Origin: JBAIYU01 sp036763085
GTDB lineage: Bacteria > Bacillota > Negativicutes > DSM-1736 > Dendrosporobacteraceae
Direction: 5' to 3'
Assembly (NCBI RefSeq): GCF_036763085.1
Contig: NZ_JBAIYU010000007.1
Location: 1 to 64,000, forward strand
Length of the DNA stretch: 64,000 nt
Part shown: piece by piece, positions 1 through 6,723 of the stretch
Numbering within the stretch: position 1 is the first letter of the stretch
Layout: every line of letters starts with the position of its first letter
Translations under genes and position numbers: made by a program
Notes under the pieces: generated by a model
Database searches by the model: none
What the model was told of the DNA's origin: nothing
What the model saw: only the letters and a program-made list of their open reading frames with translations

Positions 1-124
1 GGTTTGCATTAGGCTTACTTCAGATTCCGCCTCACGGCGGACACCCTTGCCCTCTGCTAACAGTTCCTACTGCCAAGCCTGTAGTGGACTCTCACCACCA
101 AGTTATTGCCCATTCGGGGCAAAC
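1..124 (-). mobile_element. Group II intron, class C-like, 5' end (partial)
   Basis: Read on the minus strand this begins GTTTGCCCCGAATGGGC and continues with GGTGAGAGTCC, then GGCAAGGGTGTCC, a CCGCC/GGCGG hairpin and GGAATCTGAAG. This order of conserved blocks matches domain I of bacterial class C group II introns such as the Oceanobacillus iheyensis intron. The assumed first base is the complement of position 124. Directly upstream (130-157) is a terminator hairpin followed by TTTTGTT, the known target type of class C introns. The rest of the intron and any reverse transcriptase lie beyond the left edge, so activity cannot be judged. The family match is from memory of the consensus. Confidence 0.82.
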
Positions 125-129
125 AACAA

Positions 130-157
130 AATAGCAGGTTATTTTTAACCTGCTATT
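130..157 (-). terminator. Terminator of the P-loop ATPase gene; intron target
   Basis: A perfect 12-bp stem (AATAGCAGGTTA / TAACCTGCTATT) with a 4-base loop lies just after the stop at 161. On the minus strand it is followed by TTTTGTT, and the group II intron starts immediately after. Confidence 0.85.
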
Positions 158-160
158 AAT

Positions 161-823
161 CTACCAAAACGTTCTTGGCATAAAGCGATCTAAAATCCTG
201 ACCGGATTGCCCATACAATCTACCGAGCCAATTTGATCGGCAATTTTTCTAACAGCCGATGTTGCTATCATTGGAATACCTAAAACTCTAGCTGCTTCTG
301 TTATGACTTTTGCACCTTGCTGAACAATATCTACCGTAGTTTCTTCATCTAAATGGGTATTATTCAAAAGAGCATCTACTCTACCTAATGTCCCTACATA
401 TTCGAGAATACTATCTAGACTTGATGTAAAAGGTCTGGATTTATTGATAACTGCTATAATTTTCAAATGCGGGCTTTCCCAAGCACCTTCAATAAGATTA
501 AATATCTCAGCGCCATGAACACCATATCCAATATCCATAATAATATTGCCTTTTCTTCTCAGAACCCAGCGCATCGATCCTTTGATGACGCTGCCAGCCT
601 CCCCTAAGCCCATTGTATCGCTAGTCTCCCAGGCTACAACATCAATACCCATTTCCTCAAGTTCCTTCTTAATAGGTCTGATAGTATAACAAGGTTCAAC
701 TGTATCTAAGTCAACCAAACTTACCGGTATTCCTTGCTTGTTTAATTCAATAGCTCGATTGACAGCGTTTTCACTTTTCCCGCTAGCATATTCACCCACG
801 TAGGCCTCGATTATCGGTTCCAT
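161..823 (-). CDS. P-loop ATPase of the CobQ/MinD-like type
   Basis: 220 aa. A Walker A motif GEYASGKS lies near the N-terminus and is followed by VDLDTVEP, which resembles the second strand of MinD/CobQ-type ATPases. A later NKSRPFT and LLNNTH suggest a nucleotide-base-contacting region. There is no signal peptide or membrane segment, so the protein is cytosolic. It is the last gene of the recR-yaaL-bofA neighbourhood and lies 25 bp after bofA on the same strand, with its own GAGAGG ribosome site. The substrate is unknown; I infer only NTP binding and hydrolysis. Confidence 0.75.
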   Translation of the reverse strand: MEPIIEAYVGEYASGKSENAVNRAIELNKQGIPVSLVDLDTVEPCYTIRPIKKELEEMGIDVVAWETSDTMGLGEAGSVIKGSMRWVLRRKGNIIMDIGYGVHGAEIFNLIEGAWESPHLKIIAVINKSRPFTSSLDSILEYVGTLGRVDALLNNTHLDEETTVDIVQQGAKVITEAARVLGIPMIATSAVRKIADQIGSVDCMGNPVRILDRFMPRTFW

Positions 824-848
824 ATTACCTCTCAGTTATCCAGAAATA

Positions 849-1127
849 TTATGCTATAAATATTTTAAACAAAATCAGCAAAATTACCCCTGGAATTCCT
901 AAAAAACCTGCGACTAAGGCGGTAATTACATTAATACCAATCGTAAACCCGACATAGCCGCCGATTAGATTTACGACCCATAGCATTATTCCACCAATGA
1001 TACCATTATAAATAAGGCGAAAAATTAACTTCAGCGGCATTAAAAACACTCTGCCTATTAGATATATAAGAATGATACCGAATGCATACGCAAATATTAC
1101 ATTTAATTCACCGTTAAATGCAGGCAT
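849..1127 (-). CDS. bofA: Pro-sigma-K processing inhibitor BofA
   Basis: 92 aa, almost entirely hydrophobic with two to three membrane segments and a glycine-rich middle (NGIIGGIMLWVVNLIGG), the usual length and pattern for BofA. In Bacillus, BofA sits in the outer forespore membrane with SpoIVFA and holds the SpoIVFB protease inactive, delaying sigma-K activation. Its place downstream of recR and yaaL matches the conserved Firmicute order. A GAGGGGAG ribosome site precedes the ATG. Its presence argues that the organism sporulates. Confidence 0.88.
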   Translation of the reverse strand: MPAFNGELNVIFAYAFGIILIYLIGRVFLMPLKLIFRLIYNGIIGGIMLWVVNLIGGYVGFTIGINVITALVAGFLGIPGVILLILFKIFIA

Positions 1128-1151
1128 AAACTCCCCTCACATTCACTTTAT

Positions 1152-1289
1152 TTATCAATAAGTCGGTCTTGATTCAGGTAGAGTTGCCTGCCCTTCGGGT
1201 AGAACTCCATCTGACCTTAGTCGAACTTATCCAGAGACTTAGACGCTCGCCCGTTCCCTTTGGATAGAGCGACTTGTTTCATCGGATAA
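1152..1289 (-). ncRNA. Candidate structured RNA upstream of bofA (raiA-like?)
   Basis: The 344-bp gap between yaaL and bofA holds a foldable GC-richer segment. On the minus strand TTATC...GATAA and AAGTCG...CGACTT can close a long outer helix. Inside, ATCC/GGAT can pair, and GGAGTT...AACTCT closes a hairpin with an inner CCC-GAA-GGG. Blocks such as GGGAACGGGCGAGCG look conserved rather than random. It recalls the raiA RNA motif of Clostridia, but I cannot confirm the family. It lies after the yaaL terminator and ends about 25 bp before bofA, so it could be an independent RNA or a bofA leader. Confidence 0.5.
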
Positions 1290-1384
1290 ACACAACCTTA
1301 CGTAATATATATTTACCATTAGATGTAATTATACCTTTATTCGTGCCCCTCTTAACATCAGGCATTCCTGATTTATGGATACAA

Positions 1385-1413
1385 AAAAAGACTTGTTCTC
1401 AACAAGTCTTTTT
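1385..1413 (-). terminator. Terminator of yaaL
   Basis: A perfect 13-bp inverted repeat AAAAAGACTTGTT / AACAAGTCTTTTT with loop CTC. T-runs on both strands make it potentially bidirectional. It separates yaaL from the RNA candidate. Confidence 0.8.
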
Positions 1414-1471
1414 CTACGATTGTATTGATTTTATTTATTCAAGGGGTGTTTAACACTATATCTTCGACCAC

Positions 1472-1807
1472 TTAACCCTGGATATTAGACGTTTTTTCCT
1501 CTAAATCTATTTTTGCGGCATATGGAGAGTAAGTAACACCTTGTTCGCGGGCCTGTTTAAGAAGATACATATATTTTTTCTCTGCTGCATGCATTACGTA
1601 CACGGCATGATCTACCAGGTCCTTATCTGTTACAGTGTTGTAGTAATATTGAGCATTGAGGTATTCTTGTCTCGCCTGTTCAACTACCTCCGGCAAGGAA
1701 GGCATTGCAACAGGTTCTATAGCATCACCATCTACAATCCTCGAAAACACCCGATTTAAAGCTACGTTCATCCTAGCCTTCATATTCATCCCTAAGCTTA
1801 TATTCAT
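1472..1807 (-). CDS. yaaL: DUF2508 (YaaL-type) family protein
   Basis: 111 aa from the ATG at 1807, chosen because AGGAGGGG lies 5-7 bases upstream; longer in-frame starts would overlap that site. The protein is charged and mostly helical, with QARQEYLNAQYYYNTVTDKDL followed by DHAVYVMHAAEKKYMYLLKQA, the DUF2508 signature region. No catalytic residues are evident and the function is unknown. It is flanked by terminators at 1385 and 1864, so it is probably a separate transcription unit between recR and bofA, the standard location of yaaL. Confidence 0.78.
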   Translation of the reverse strand: MNISLGMNMKARMNVALNRVFSRIVDGDAIEPVAMPSLPEVVEQARQEYLNAQYYYNTVTDKDLVDHAVYVMHAAEKKYMYLLKQAREQGVTYSPYAAKIDLEEKTSNIQG

Positions 1808-1863
1808 AACATCCCCTCCTAAGGCTATTTTTCCCATAGTAGAGAAACGTTAAACATAGCGAC

Positions 1864-1893
1864 AAAAAAAACTGCTAAAAAAGCAGTTTTTTT
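1864..1893 (-). terminator. Terminator of the dnaX-ebfC-recR operon
   Basis: AAACTGC / GCAGTTT stem with a 7-base loop and A/T runs on both sides, placed 53 bp after the recR stop. Confidence 0.75.
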
Positions 1894-1945
1894 AAAATCC
1901 ATATAAGTTTAGAGTTAGAATTAAACTGTACAATTCACACTTCTA

Positions 1946-2542
1946 TTACATTTCACGGCGATTTTCAAGCGCTTTAGATAACGTTACCTCGTCCGCATAT
2001 TCTAAATCGCCACCAACAGGAAGACCATGTGCTATTCGCGTGACTTTTACGCCTAACGGCTTTAGCAATTTCGCAACATACATTGCGGTAGCTTCACCTT
2101 CGACATCAGGGTTAGTTGCCATGATTATTTCTTTTACATCACCGGAATATAGACGACTAAGTAATTCCTTGATCCTTATTTCCTCAGGCCCTACACCTTC
2201 CAAAGGCGAAAGGGACCCATGCAGAACATGATACTTCCCCTTGAAATCCCTCGTACGTTCCATTGCTGCAACATCGCGAGGTTCCTCAACAACACAGATA
2301 ATCGAAGTGTCTCTATCTTGTGACGCACATATGCGACAAGGATTACTATCAGTTAGATTGAAGCATACTTCGCAATAACTTATTTTTGCTTTTGCATCTA
2401 CAATAGCCTGCGTTAGTGCTTTTACTTTATCATGGTCCATTTCAAGAACATAATAAGCTAAACGCGTTGCACTTTTGGGTCCAATCCCAGGCAGAGCACG
2501 CAGTTGTTCAACCAATTTTGCTAAGGGTGCTATGTATTGCAT
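1946..2542 (-). CDS. recR: Recombination mediator protein RecR
   Basis: 198 aa, the standard RecR length. There is an N-terminal helix-hairpin-helix (LPGIGPKSATRLAYYVL), a four-cysteine zinc finger (CEVC...CRIC, about residues 57-72), then a Toprim domain with VVEEPRDVAAMERT and the acidic ATNPDVEGEATA loop, and the C-terminal HGLPVGGDLEYADEVTL. RecR acts with RecF/RecO to load RecA on gapped DNA. The ATG is only a few bases after the ebfC stop and has a weak ribosome site, so translation is probably coupled. Confidence 0.97.
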   Translation of the reverse strand: MQYIAPLAKLVEQLRALPGIGPKSATRLAYYVLEMDHDKVKALTQAIVDAKAKISYCEVCFNLTDSNPCRICASQDRDTSIICVVEEPRDVAAMERTRDFKGKYHVLHGSLSPLEGVGPEEIRIKELLSRLYSGDVKEIIMATNPDVEGEATAMYVAKLLKPLGVKVTRIAHGLPVGGDLEYADEVTLSKALENRREM

Positions 2543-2545
2543 CTA

Positions 2546-2881
2546 TTAAAACATACCTGGTGGTAAATTTAGTCCGCCAGTAAGTTTGCCCATTTCCTGT
2601 GCCATCATATCATCTACTTTTTTGACAGCCTCATTAACAGCGGCAGCGATTAAATCTTCTAGCATTTCTACATCTTCAGGATCTACAGCGCTAGGTGCAA
2701 TCTTTAAGGATTGGATTTGCTTTTCGCCATTAATTACTACCTTAACCGCACCGCCACCTGCCGACACTTCCAAGGTTCGTTTTTTTAACTCTTCCTGCAT
2801 TTTTGCCATATCAGCCTGCAACTTTTGCACTTTTTTCATCATACCAGCCATATTTCCCATGTTACCCATATTTCCAAACAT
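2546..2881 (-). CDS. ebfC: YbaB/EbfC family nucleoid-associated protein
   Basis: 111 aa. The Gly/Met-rich N-terminus (MFGNMGNMGNMAGM) is followed by a long helix (KKVQKLQADMAKMQEELKK) and a beta core ending in GGLNLPPGMF, all typical of YbaB/EbfC. The family forms homodimers that bind DNA and is co-conserved with dnaX and recR. A strong AAGGAGG precedes the ATG. Part of the dnaX-ebfC-recR operon. Confidence 0.95.
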   Translation of the reverse strand: MFGNMGNMGNMAGMMKKVQKLQADMAKMQEELKKRTLEVSAGGGAVKVVINGEKQIQSLKIAPSAVDPEDVEMLEDLIAAAVNEAVKKVDDMMAQEMGKLTGGLNLPPGMF

Positions 2882-3042
2882 CTAAATTCCTCCTTGTTTA
2901 TGTACTCAACTGCCTTTTTTGTATTGATTTACTGCAGCGGCAGCTAAACTCATTATATAAAGACACGGCTTTTCGCCGCGACTACGCAAAAAAAATCAAA
3001 ATTCCATTATTTTTGTTAATGTCTAAGCGTTCTGAGCAAGTT

Positions 3043-4719
3043 TTATTCCTGCTTTATTATTTTGCCACCGAACATCTTCACTGCCTCGCGTAATGCGGGG
3101 TGATCTTCGTTAGCTTCTTGAGCTGGTTGTGATTGTTTGACTTTTTCTTCCGCTTTAGGCTTTTGAGATGGCTGAGCAGCCCCAATAACACATCGAATTT
3201 GAACCGAACTGCCGCAAATATTAGTAAGTATGCCTTCTAAAATAGCACGATAATCATCTTTTTCGGTACGTTCCTTAGGGAAGTTTGCTGTAAATTGAAT
3301 CACCGCTTGCCTATCATCTAGACTAACTAAGTTCCCTTGTGCTACACATGCATGTACTGAACGTTTACCGCTGGACAACAATTCCTTAAGCATATTGTCC
3401 CAAACATCTCTAATATTACTCGGTTTCGGAACATCAGTAACAACATTTGCTTCTTTTGGTTCTGGCACTTTAGATGTCTCAGGCTGCGGTTTTTCGAACA
3501 TCTGCTTATTTGGCTGTTGATAACTTTTTTCATTATAATTGCTTTGCATAGGTACTTCTGATATTGGCATCCCCTTAGCTAGCTTTTGTTCTAAAGCTTC
3601 TATTCGCCCAATAAGCGCATGTATGTTTTCATCATCCGTACGACGGCATGCAGAAATAAGCGCAACTTCGGCGGTAATACGAGGCTCAGGAGACCACTTA
3701 GATTCATTAGCAGCTTCATGCATCACTTGTATCAATTTTACTAACTCACCGTGTGTAAATTTAGCACTATGTTTTGCCAAAATACTTCTCTCATCACTAT
3801 ACATCTCGATATTTTCAATATCTGGAGCTGCCTTGTAAAGCATCAAGCTGCGGGCATGAAGTGAGAGTTCTAATAATATTTGTCGGATCTCTTTCCCCAT
3901 GACGATTAATTCATCGAGTGTTATAATAACGGCACTAGTGTCCCGCTCCGCCAGAGCTTCAGTCATTTTCCAAACCCACTCGTGACCGACCAACCCAAGT
4001 AATTGTCTAACATCAGCAGCATTAATCGTACCACTATCTAAGGCGGCGCACTGATCAAGAACACTCAGTGCATCTCGCAAACCACCTTCGGCATGCCTTG
4101 CTATAAGTTTTAATGCATCCTCTGTTACATCTAAACCTGTTCCCTTAGCTACTTCCAGTAACCGTTCCTGGATCGCCTGTATTCCTATTCGCCTAAAGTC
4201 GTAACGTTGACACCGGGAATGTATAGTAGCAGGTATTTTATGAGCCTCAGTAGTCGCCAGTATAAATACAACATGTTTGGGAGGCTCTTCCAGCGTCTTA
4301 AGCAAAGCATTGAACGCTTCCGTTGTTAACATATGTACTTCGTCAATAATATAGACCTTATACCGCCCATCGACTGGCGAAAACTTTACTGTCTCTCTTA
4401 AATCACGAATTTCGTCAATGCCGCGATTTGATGCCGCATCAATCTCAAATACATCCATAGAGGTACCATTTGTGATTTTCTCGCAGTTTGGGCATTGATT
4501 GCACGGTATTGGTGTTGGGCCTTCTACACAATTAAGAGCTTTGGCTAATATTTTAGCTGTGCTTGTTTTACCTGTTCCTCGAGGTCCAGAAAACAAATAT
4601 GCATGGGCAATCTTACCAACTTTTATAGCATTTTTTAAAGTCCGGCTAACGTGTTCCTGACCAACTAAGTTTTCAAAATCCTGAGGTCGCCACTGTCGAT
4701 ATAATGCTACATAAGACAT
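3043..4719 (-). CDS. dnaX: DNA polymerase III subunits gamma and tau
   Basis: 558 aa. Walker A GPRGTGKTS is near residue 45, followed by a zinc module (C-x8-C-x2-C-x2-C), the DEVHML Walker B and the sensor region ILATTEAHKIPATIHSRCQ. A clamp-loader lid and collar follow, then a low-complexity Pro/Lys/Glu linker (about 390-440) and a tau-like C-terminal domain. It loads the sliding clamp and connects the polymerase cores. The GGGAGA ribosome site and single ATG fix the start. It is the first gene of the operon with ebfC and recR. Confidence 0.97.
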   Translation of the reverse strand: MSYVALYRQWRPQDFENLVGQEHVSRTLKNAIKVGKIAHAYLFSGPRGTGKTSTAKILAKALNCVEGPTPIPCNQCPNCEKITNGTSMDVFEIDAASNRGIDEIRDLRETVKFSPVDGRYKVYIIDEVHMLTTEAFNALLKTLEEPPKHVVFILATTEAHKIPATIHSRCQRYDFRRIGIQAIQERLLEVAKGTGLDVTEDALKLIARHAEGGLRDALSVLDQCAALDSGTINAADVRQLLGLVGHEWVWKMTEALAERDTSAVIITLDELIVMGKEIRQILLELSLHARSLMLYKAAPDIENIEMYSDERSILAKHSAKFTHGELVKLIQVMHEAANESKWSPEPRITAEVALISACRRTDDENIHALIGRIEALEQKLAKGMPISEVPMQSNYNEKSYQQPNKQMFEKPQPETSKVPEPKEANVVTDVPKPSNIRDVWDNMLKELLSSGKRSVHACVAQGNLVSLDDRQAVIQFTANFPKERTEKDDYRAILEGILTNICGSSVQIRCVIGAAQPSQKPKAEEKVKQSQPAQEANEDHPALREAVKMFGGKIIKQE

Positions 4720-4856
4720 ATTGACATCTCCCTTTGGACGCGATATAAGCGGACCTTAAATTATATAGTTACGTTATATTATAACGTTAGTATGTCTCTA
4801 CATAAATACTTCAACACTAAACAGACTTTTCCCTTTGAGCCTAAGATTCAATACAT

Positions 4857-4890
4857 ACCAAAAAGCAACCAGACAATCTGGCTGCTTAAT
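4857..4890 (-). terminator. Terminator of the SRP RNA
   Basis: On the minus strand AAGCAGCCAGA and TCTGGTTGCTT form an 11-bp stem with one G-U pair, followed by TTTT. It lies 28 bp after the SRP RNA 3' end. Confidence 0.78.
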
Positions 4891-4917
4891 TAATACATAT
4901 TCATTTATGTTTTTAAC

Positions 4918-5042
4918 GTCGGGCCACGGCAAATCAGGCACCCTCACGGCACATGAAGATTGTCACTTACCGTTGCTTCCTTCCAGACCTGGCGGGGTTC
5001 ATGAGTCTCCATTGCGCAAGACCCAACCTGCCATGGTCCGAC
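4918..5042 (-). ncRNA. ffs: Signal recognition particle RNA (4.5S-type)
   Basis: The minus strand carries the diagnostic apical segment CCAGGTCTGGAAGGAAGCA, with TGGGTCTTGCGCAATGGAG on its 5' side and CTCATGAACCCCGCC leading into it. The ends pair (GTCGG...CCATGGC with GCCGTGG...CCGAC), giving a single long hairpin of about 125 nt. This RNA binds Ffh and targets membrane and secreted proteins. It lies 39 bp after tRNA-Ser with no terminator between, so the two are probably co-transcribed. The ends are set by pairing and may be off by a few bases. Confidence 0.95.
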
Positions 5043-5081
5043 CTTAAAAACATCTATCAGACCCTTGGTATAGAAATAATA

Positions 5082-5172
5082 TGGCGGAGAGAGAGGGATT
5101 CGAACCCTCGGTACAGTTTCCCGTACACACGCTTTCCAGGCGTGCTCCTTCAACCACTCGGACATCTCTCCA
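5082..5172 (-). tRNA. tRNA-Ser (anticodon GGA)
   Basis: 91-nt class II tRNA with the acceptor stem GGAGAGA/TCTCTCC, a long variable arm, GGTTCGAATCC T-loop and an encoded CCA end. The anticodon loop reads CTGGAAA, giving GGA, which decodes UCC/UCU. It lies just upstream of the SRP RNA, as in Bacillus. Confidence 0.97.
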
Positions 5173-5236
5173 TTAGTATACAAACTATTAATTTGTGGTG
5201 TCACTTCCGTTAATCTAACTATCCGCGACAAATGAT

Positions 5237-5265
5237 ATGTTACCATTTTAATTATTAAATGTCAA
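5237..5265 (-). promoter_or_regulatory. Promoter of tRNA-Ser / SRP RNA
   Basis: TTGACA, a 17-bp spacer and TAACAT on the minus strand, about 65 bp before the tRNA. The -35 box and spacing are consensus; the -10 box differs at two or so positions. Confidence 0.6.
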
Positions 5266-5395
5266 CATCAATTTATATTCCATTTTTAGGTACTACTAGA
5301 TAAATTAAACTATTTCATAATATAAAAAAGCACGGTGTTTGCAGCGGATCAAAACGATACTTACACATATATGTGATAATGCTTTCTATTGTATT

Positions 5396-5446
5396 AAGAA
5401 AACACGACTTGCGCCGAGCCTTAATGACAGCACTAGGCAATGTTGC
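5396..5446. repeat. Dispersed intergenic repeat, copy 1
   Basis: 28 bp here (5396-5423) match 51972-51999 with one mismatch, and weaker similarity continues for about 23 bp. The core is AACACGACTTGCGCCGAGCC. In this copy the downstream half has lost the palindrome seen in copy 2. Confidence 0.6.
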
Positions 5447-5493
5447 ACCTAACCTGTCTTAATAAAGTTATGCCTTTTGTTAGGAAAAAAAAT

Positions 5494-5520
5494 GCCCCGT
5501 AAACGGGGTCCCTAATAGGG
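5494..5520. other. Two adjacent small hairpins
   Basis: CCCCGT-AA-ACGGGG is followed at once by CCCTA-A-TAGGG. They precede the small ORF at 5561 and follow an A-rich run, so on the minus strand the first could act as a terminator. On the plus strand they may shape the leader of the small ORF. The role is unknown. Confidence 0.45.
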
Positions 5521-5560
5521 TACGAAAAAAATGCATAACATTACTAAAAGGAGTGTTCTA

Positions 5561-5647
5561 ATGAGCAAGTGTAACTTATGGACCGATATCGTCCCGCCGG
5601 CACACTATCAGTCCCTTGCTAAAATTTATATTCTCCATCTACTATAA
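5561..5647 (+). CDS. Possible 28-aa small protein
   Basis: ATG with an AAAAGGAG site eight bases upstream opens a 28-codon frame beginning MSKCNLWTDIVPPAHYQ and ending IYILHLL. No homologue is recognised. The good ribosome site and the hairpins just upstream are the only support. It may be a peptide, a leader, or chance. It is separated from the next gene (5952) by 304 bp. Confidence 0.35.
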   Translation: MSKCNLWTDIVPPAHYQSLAKIYILHLL

Positions 5648-5938
5648 ATATCCCTTCTATATTTTGAAAATTTTCAAAAAATTTATATAACATTAGACTT
5701 CCCTACTTATAACGCAGTAATCAAACTGCATTATATATTTCTCTTTTTAGAGCTTGTTACAGATACGTTTACTCCAACCGACCAAGATTCCACTTACATG
5801 TTATATTCGACAGATTAACACCCCACTTAGCAGCTTTTATATTACTAGCGTTATTTGGTAAAGCTATTTCTGTATTATTATTTAAATTTACTTCTTTGGA
5901 CTTTATGCGGTTGTCACTTTTTCAAATACTTTACTTCT
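5648..5938. other. AT-rich intergenic stretch, nothing recognised
   Basis: About 290 bp of AT-rich DNA with a short palindrome (GAAAATTTTC) and no convincing ORF, RNA or terminator. It presumably contains the promoter of the gene at 5952. Confidence 0.5.
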
Positions 5939-5951
5939 AGGAGGCTTTAGC

Positions 5952-6590
5952 TTGGATAATTTTTACGAAATTATAACTACAAGTAAAATTCTATGGAACC
6001 TTATTTATACTCGCTATATCTCTATGGAACTATTCTCTTTTAGATGGTTTATAACTGTTGCAAATATGGCTATTTTCTATACTCTGCTTTATTTGATTAT
6101 TGATAGGAGCCGTTTAAGAGAACTGTTCTTTTTTGGCTCACTTCTTTCTGTTGGCTATGGATATGTTGACACAATTGGAACTACCACGGCTCTGTGGGCT
6201 TATAAGTCGCACTTTCTCCCCTTTAAGCCAAGCCTTATGCCTTACAGTTACACCCTTCATCCCATAATTCACATGTTCGCTTATCAATATGCAGATAACT
6301 GGCGGCGTTTTCTAATTACTAATACTTTTGCTACAGCTTTCTTTGCCTTTGTTGCTCAACCGTTCTATGCTTGGGTAGGAATTTTATGGCTCGAAAACTG
6401 GAGCTATCTCTATTCTTTTCTTATAGCTTGGTCTATCTCGTTTGTTGCAAGAGCCGTGGTTCTCTGGATGGCAAGAGTAGAACAAAACCATGCACCAAGG
6501 ACAAGCCGCCTTAATCTATCCCCAGCTCTGCAACCCGCTATGAAGCCGATCGATAAAGATAATGAGCTAGATAACCACAAAAGGGAATAA
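5952..6590 (+). CDS. CBO0543-type integral membrane protein
   Basis: 212 aa with a TTG start fixed by a perfect AGGAGG seven bases upstream. Five or so hydrophobic segments alternate with aromatic-rich loops (WGILWLENWSYLY, HPIIHMFAYQYADNW). The topology and Tyr/Trp-rich character resemble the uncharacterised CBO0543 family of spore-forming Firmicutes. The cytosolic C-terminal tail is charged. Function unknown. Two further proteins of this type occur at 32137 and 35684. Confidence 0.7.
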   Translation: MDNFYEIITTSKILWNLIYTRYISMELFSFRWFITVANMAIFYTLLYLIIDRSRLRELFFFGSLLSVGYGYVDTIGTTTALWAYKSHFLPFKPSLMPYSYTLHPIIHMFAYQYADNWRRFLITNTFATAFFAFVAQPFYAWVGILWLENWSYLYSFLIAWSISFVARAVVLWMARVEQNHAPRTSRLNLSPALQPAMKPIDKDNELDNHKRE

Positions 6591-6632
6591 CCGCTTTTCT
6601 TTTGGAACTTTACAGAAATTAAATTCAATAGC

Positions 6633-6667
6633 AAAAGCCCTATCGCTAAAAAGAAATAAGGCTTTTT
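6633..6667. terminator. Bidirectional terminator
   Basis: AAAAGCC / GGCTTTT stem with a 20-base loop between the convergent genes ending at 6590 and 6724. Confidence 0.65.
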
Positions 6668-6723
6668 CTGTATTTCGTTCTAATAACGGTAGGGCACGAA
6701 GTGCATCCCCTGAATCATAAATA

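Noticed and set aside
2040..2231. Plus-strand ORFs opposite recR, ebfC and dnaX
   Set aside because: They run opposite to well-supported genes, lack ribosome sites and show no family features.
3342..3533. Programmed -1 frameshift in dnaX giving a short gamma subunit
   Set aside because: GAAAAAAGT is A-rich but its codon phase (GAA AAA AGT) does not fit a slippery A-AAA-AAG, and the -1 frame stays open for about 60 codons instead of stopping early.
4944..5246. Long open frames through the SRP RNA and tRNA-Ser region
   Set aside because: They overlap established RNA genes on the same strand and are translation artefacts.
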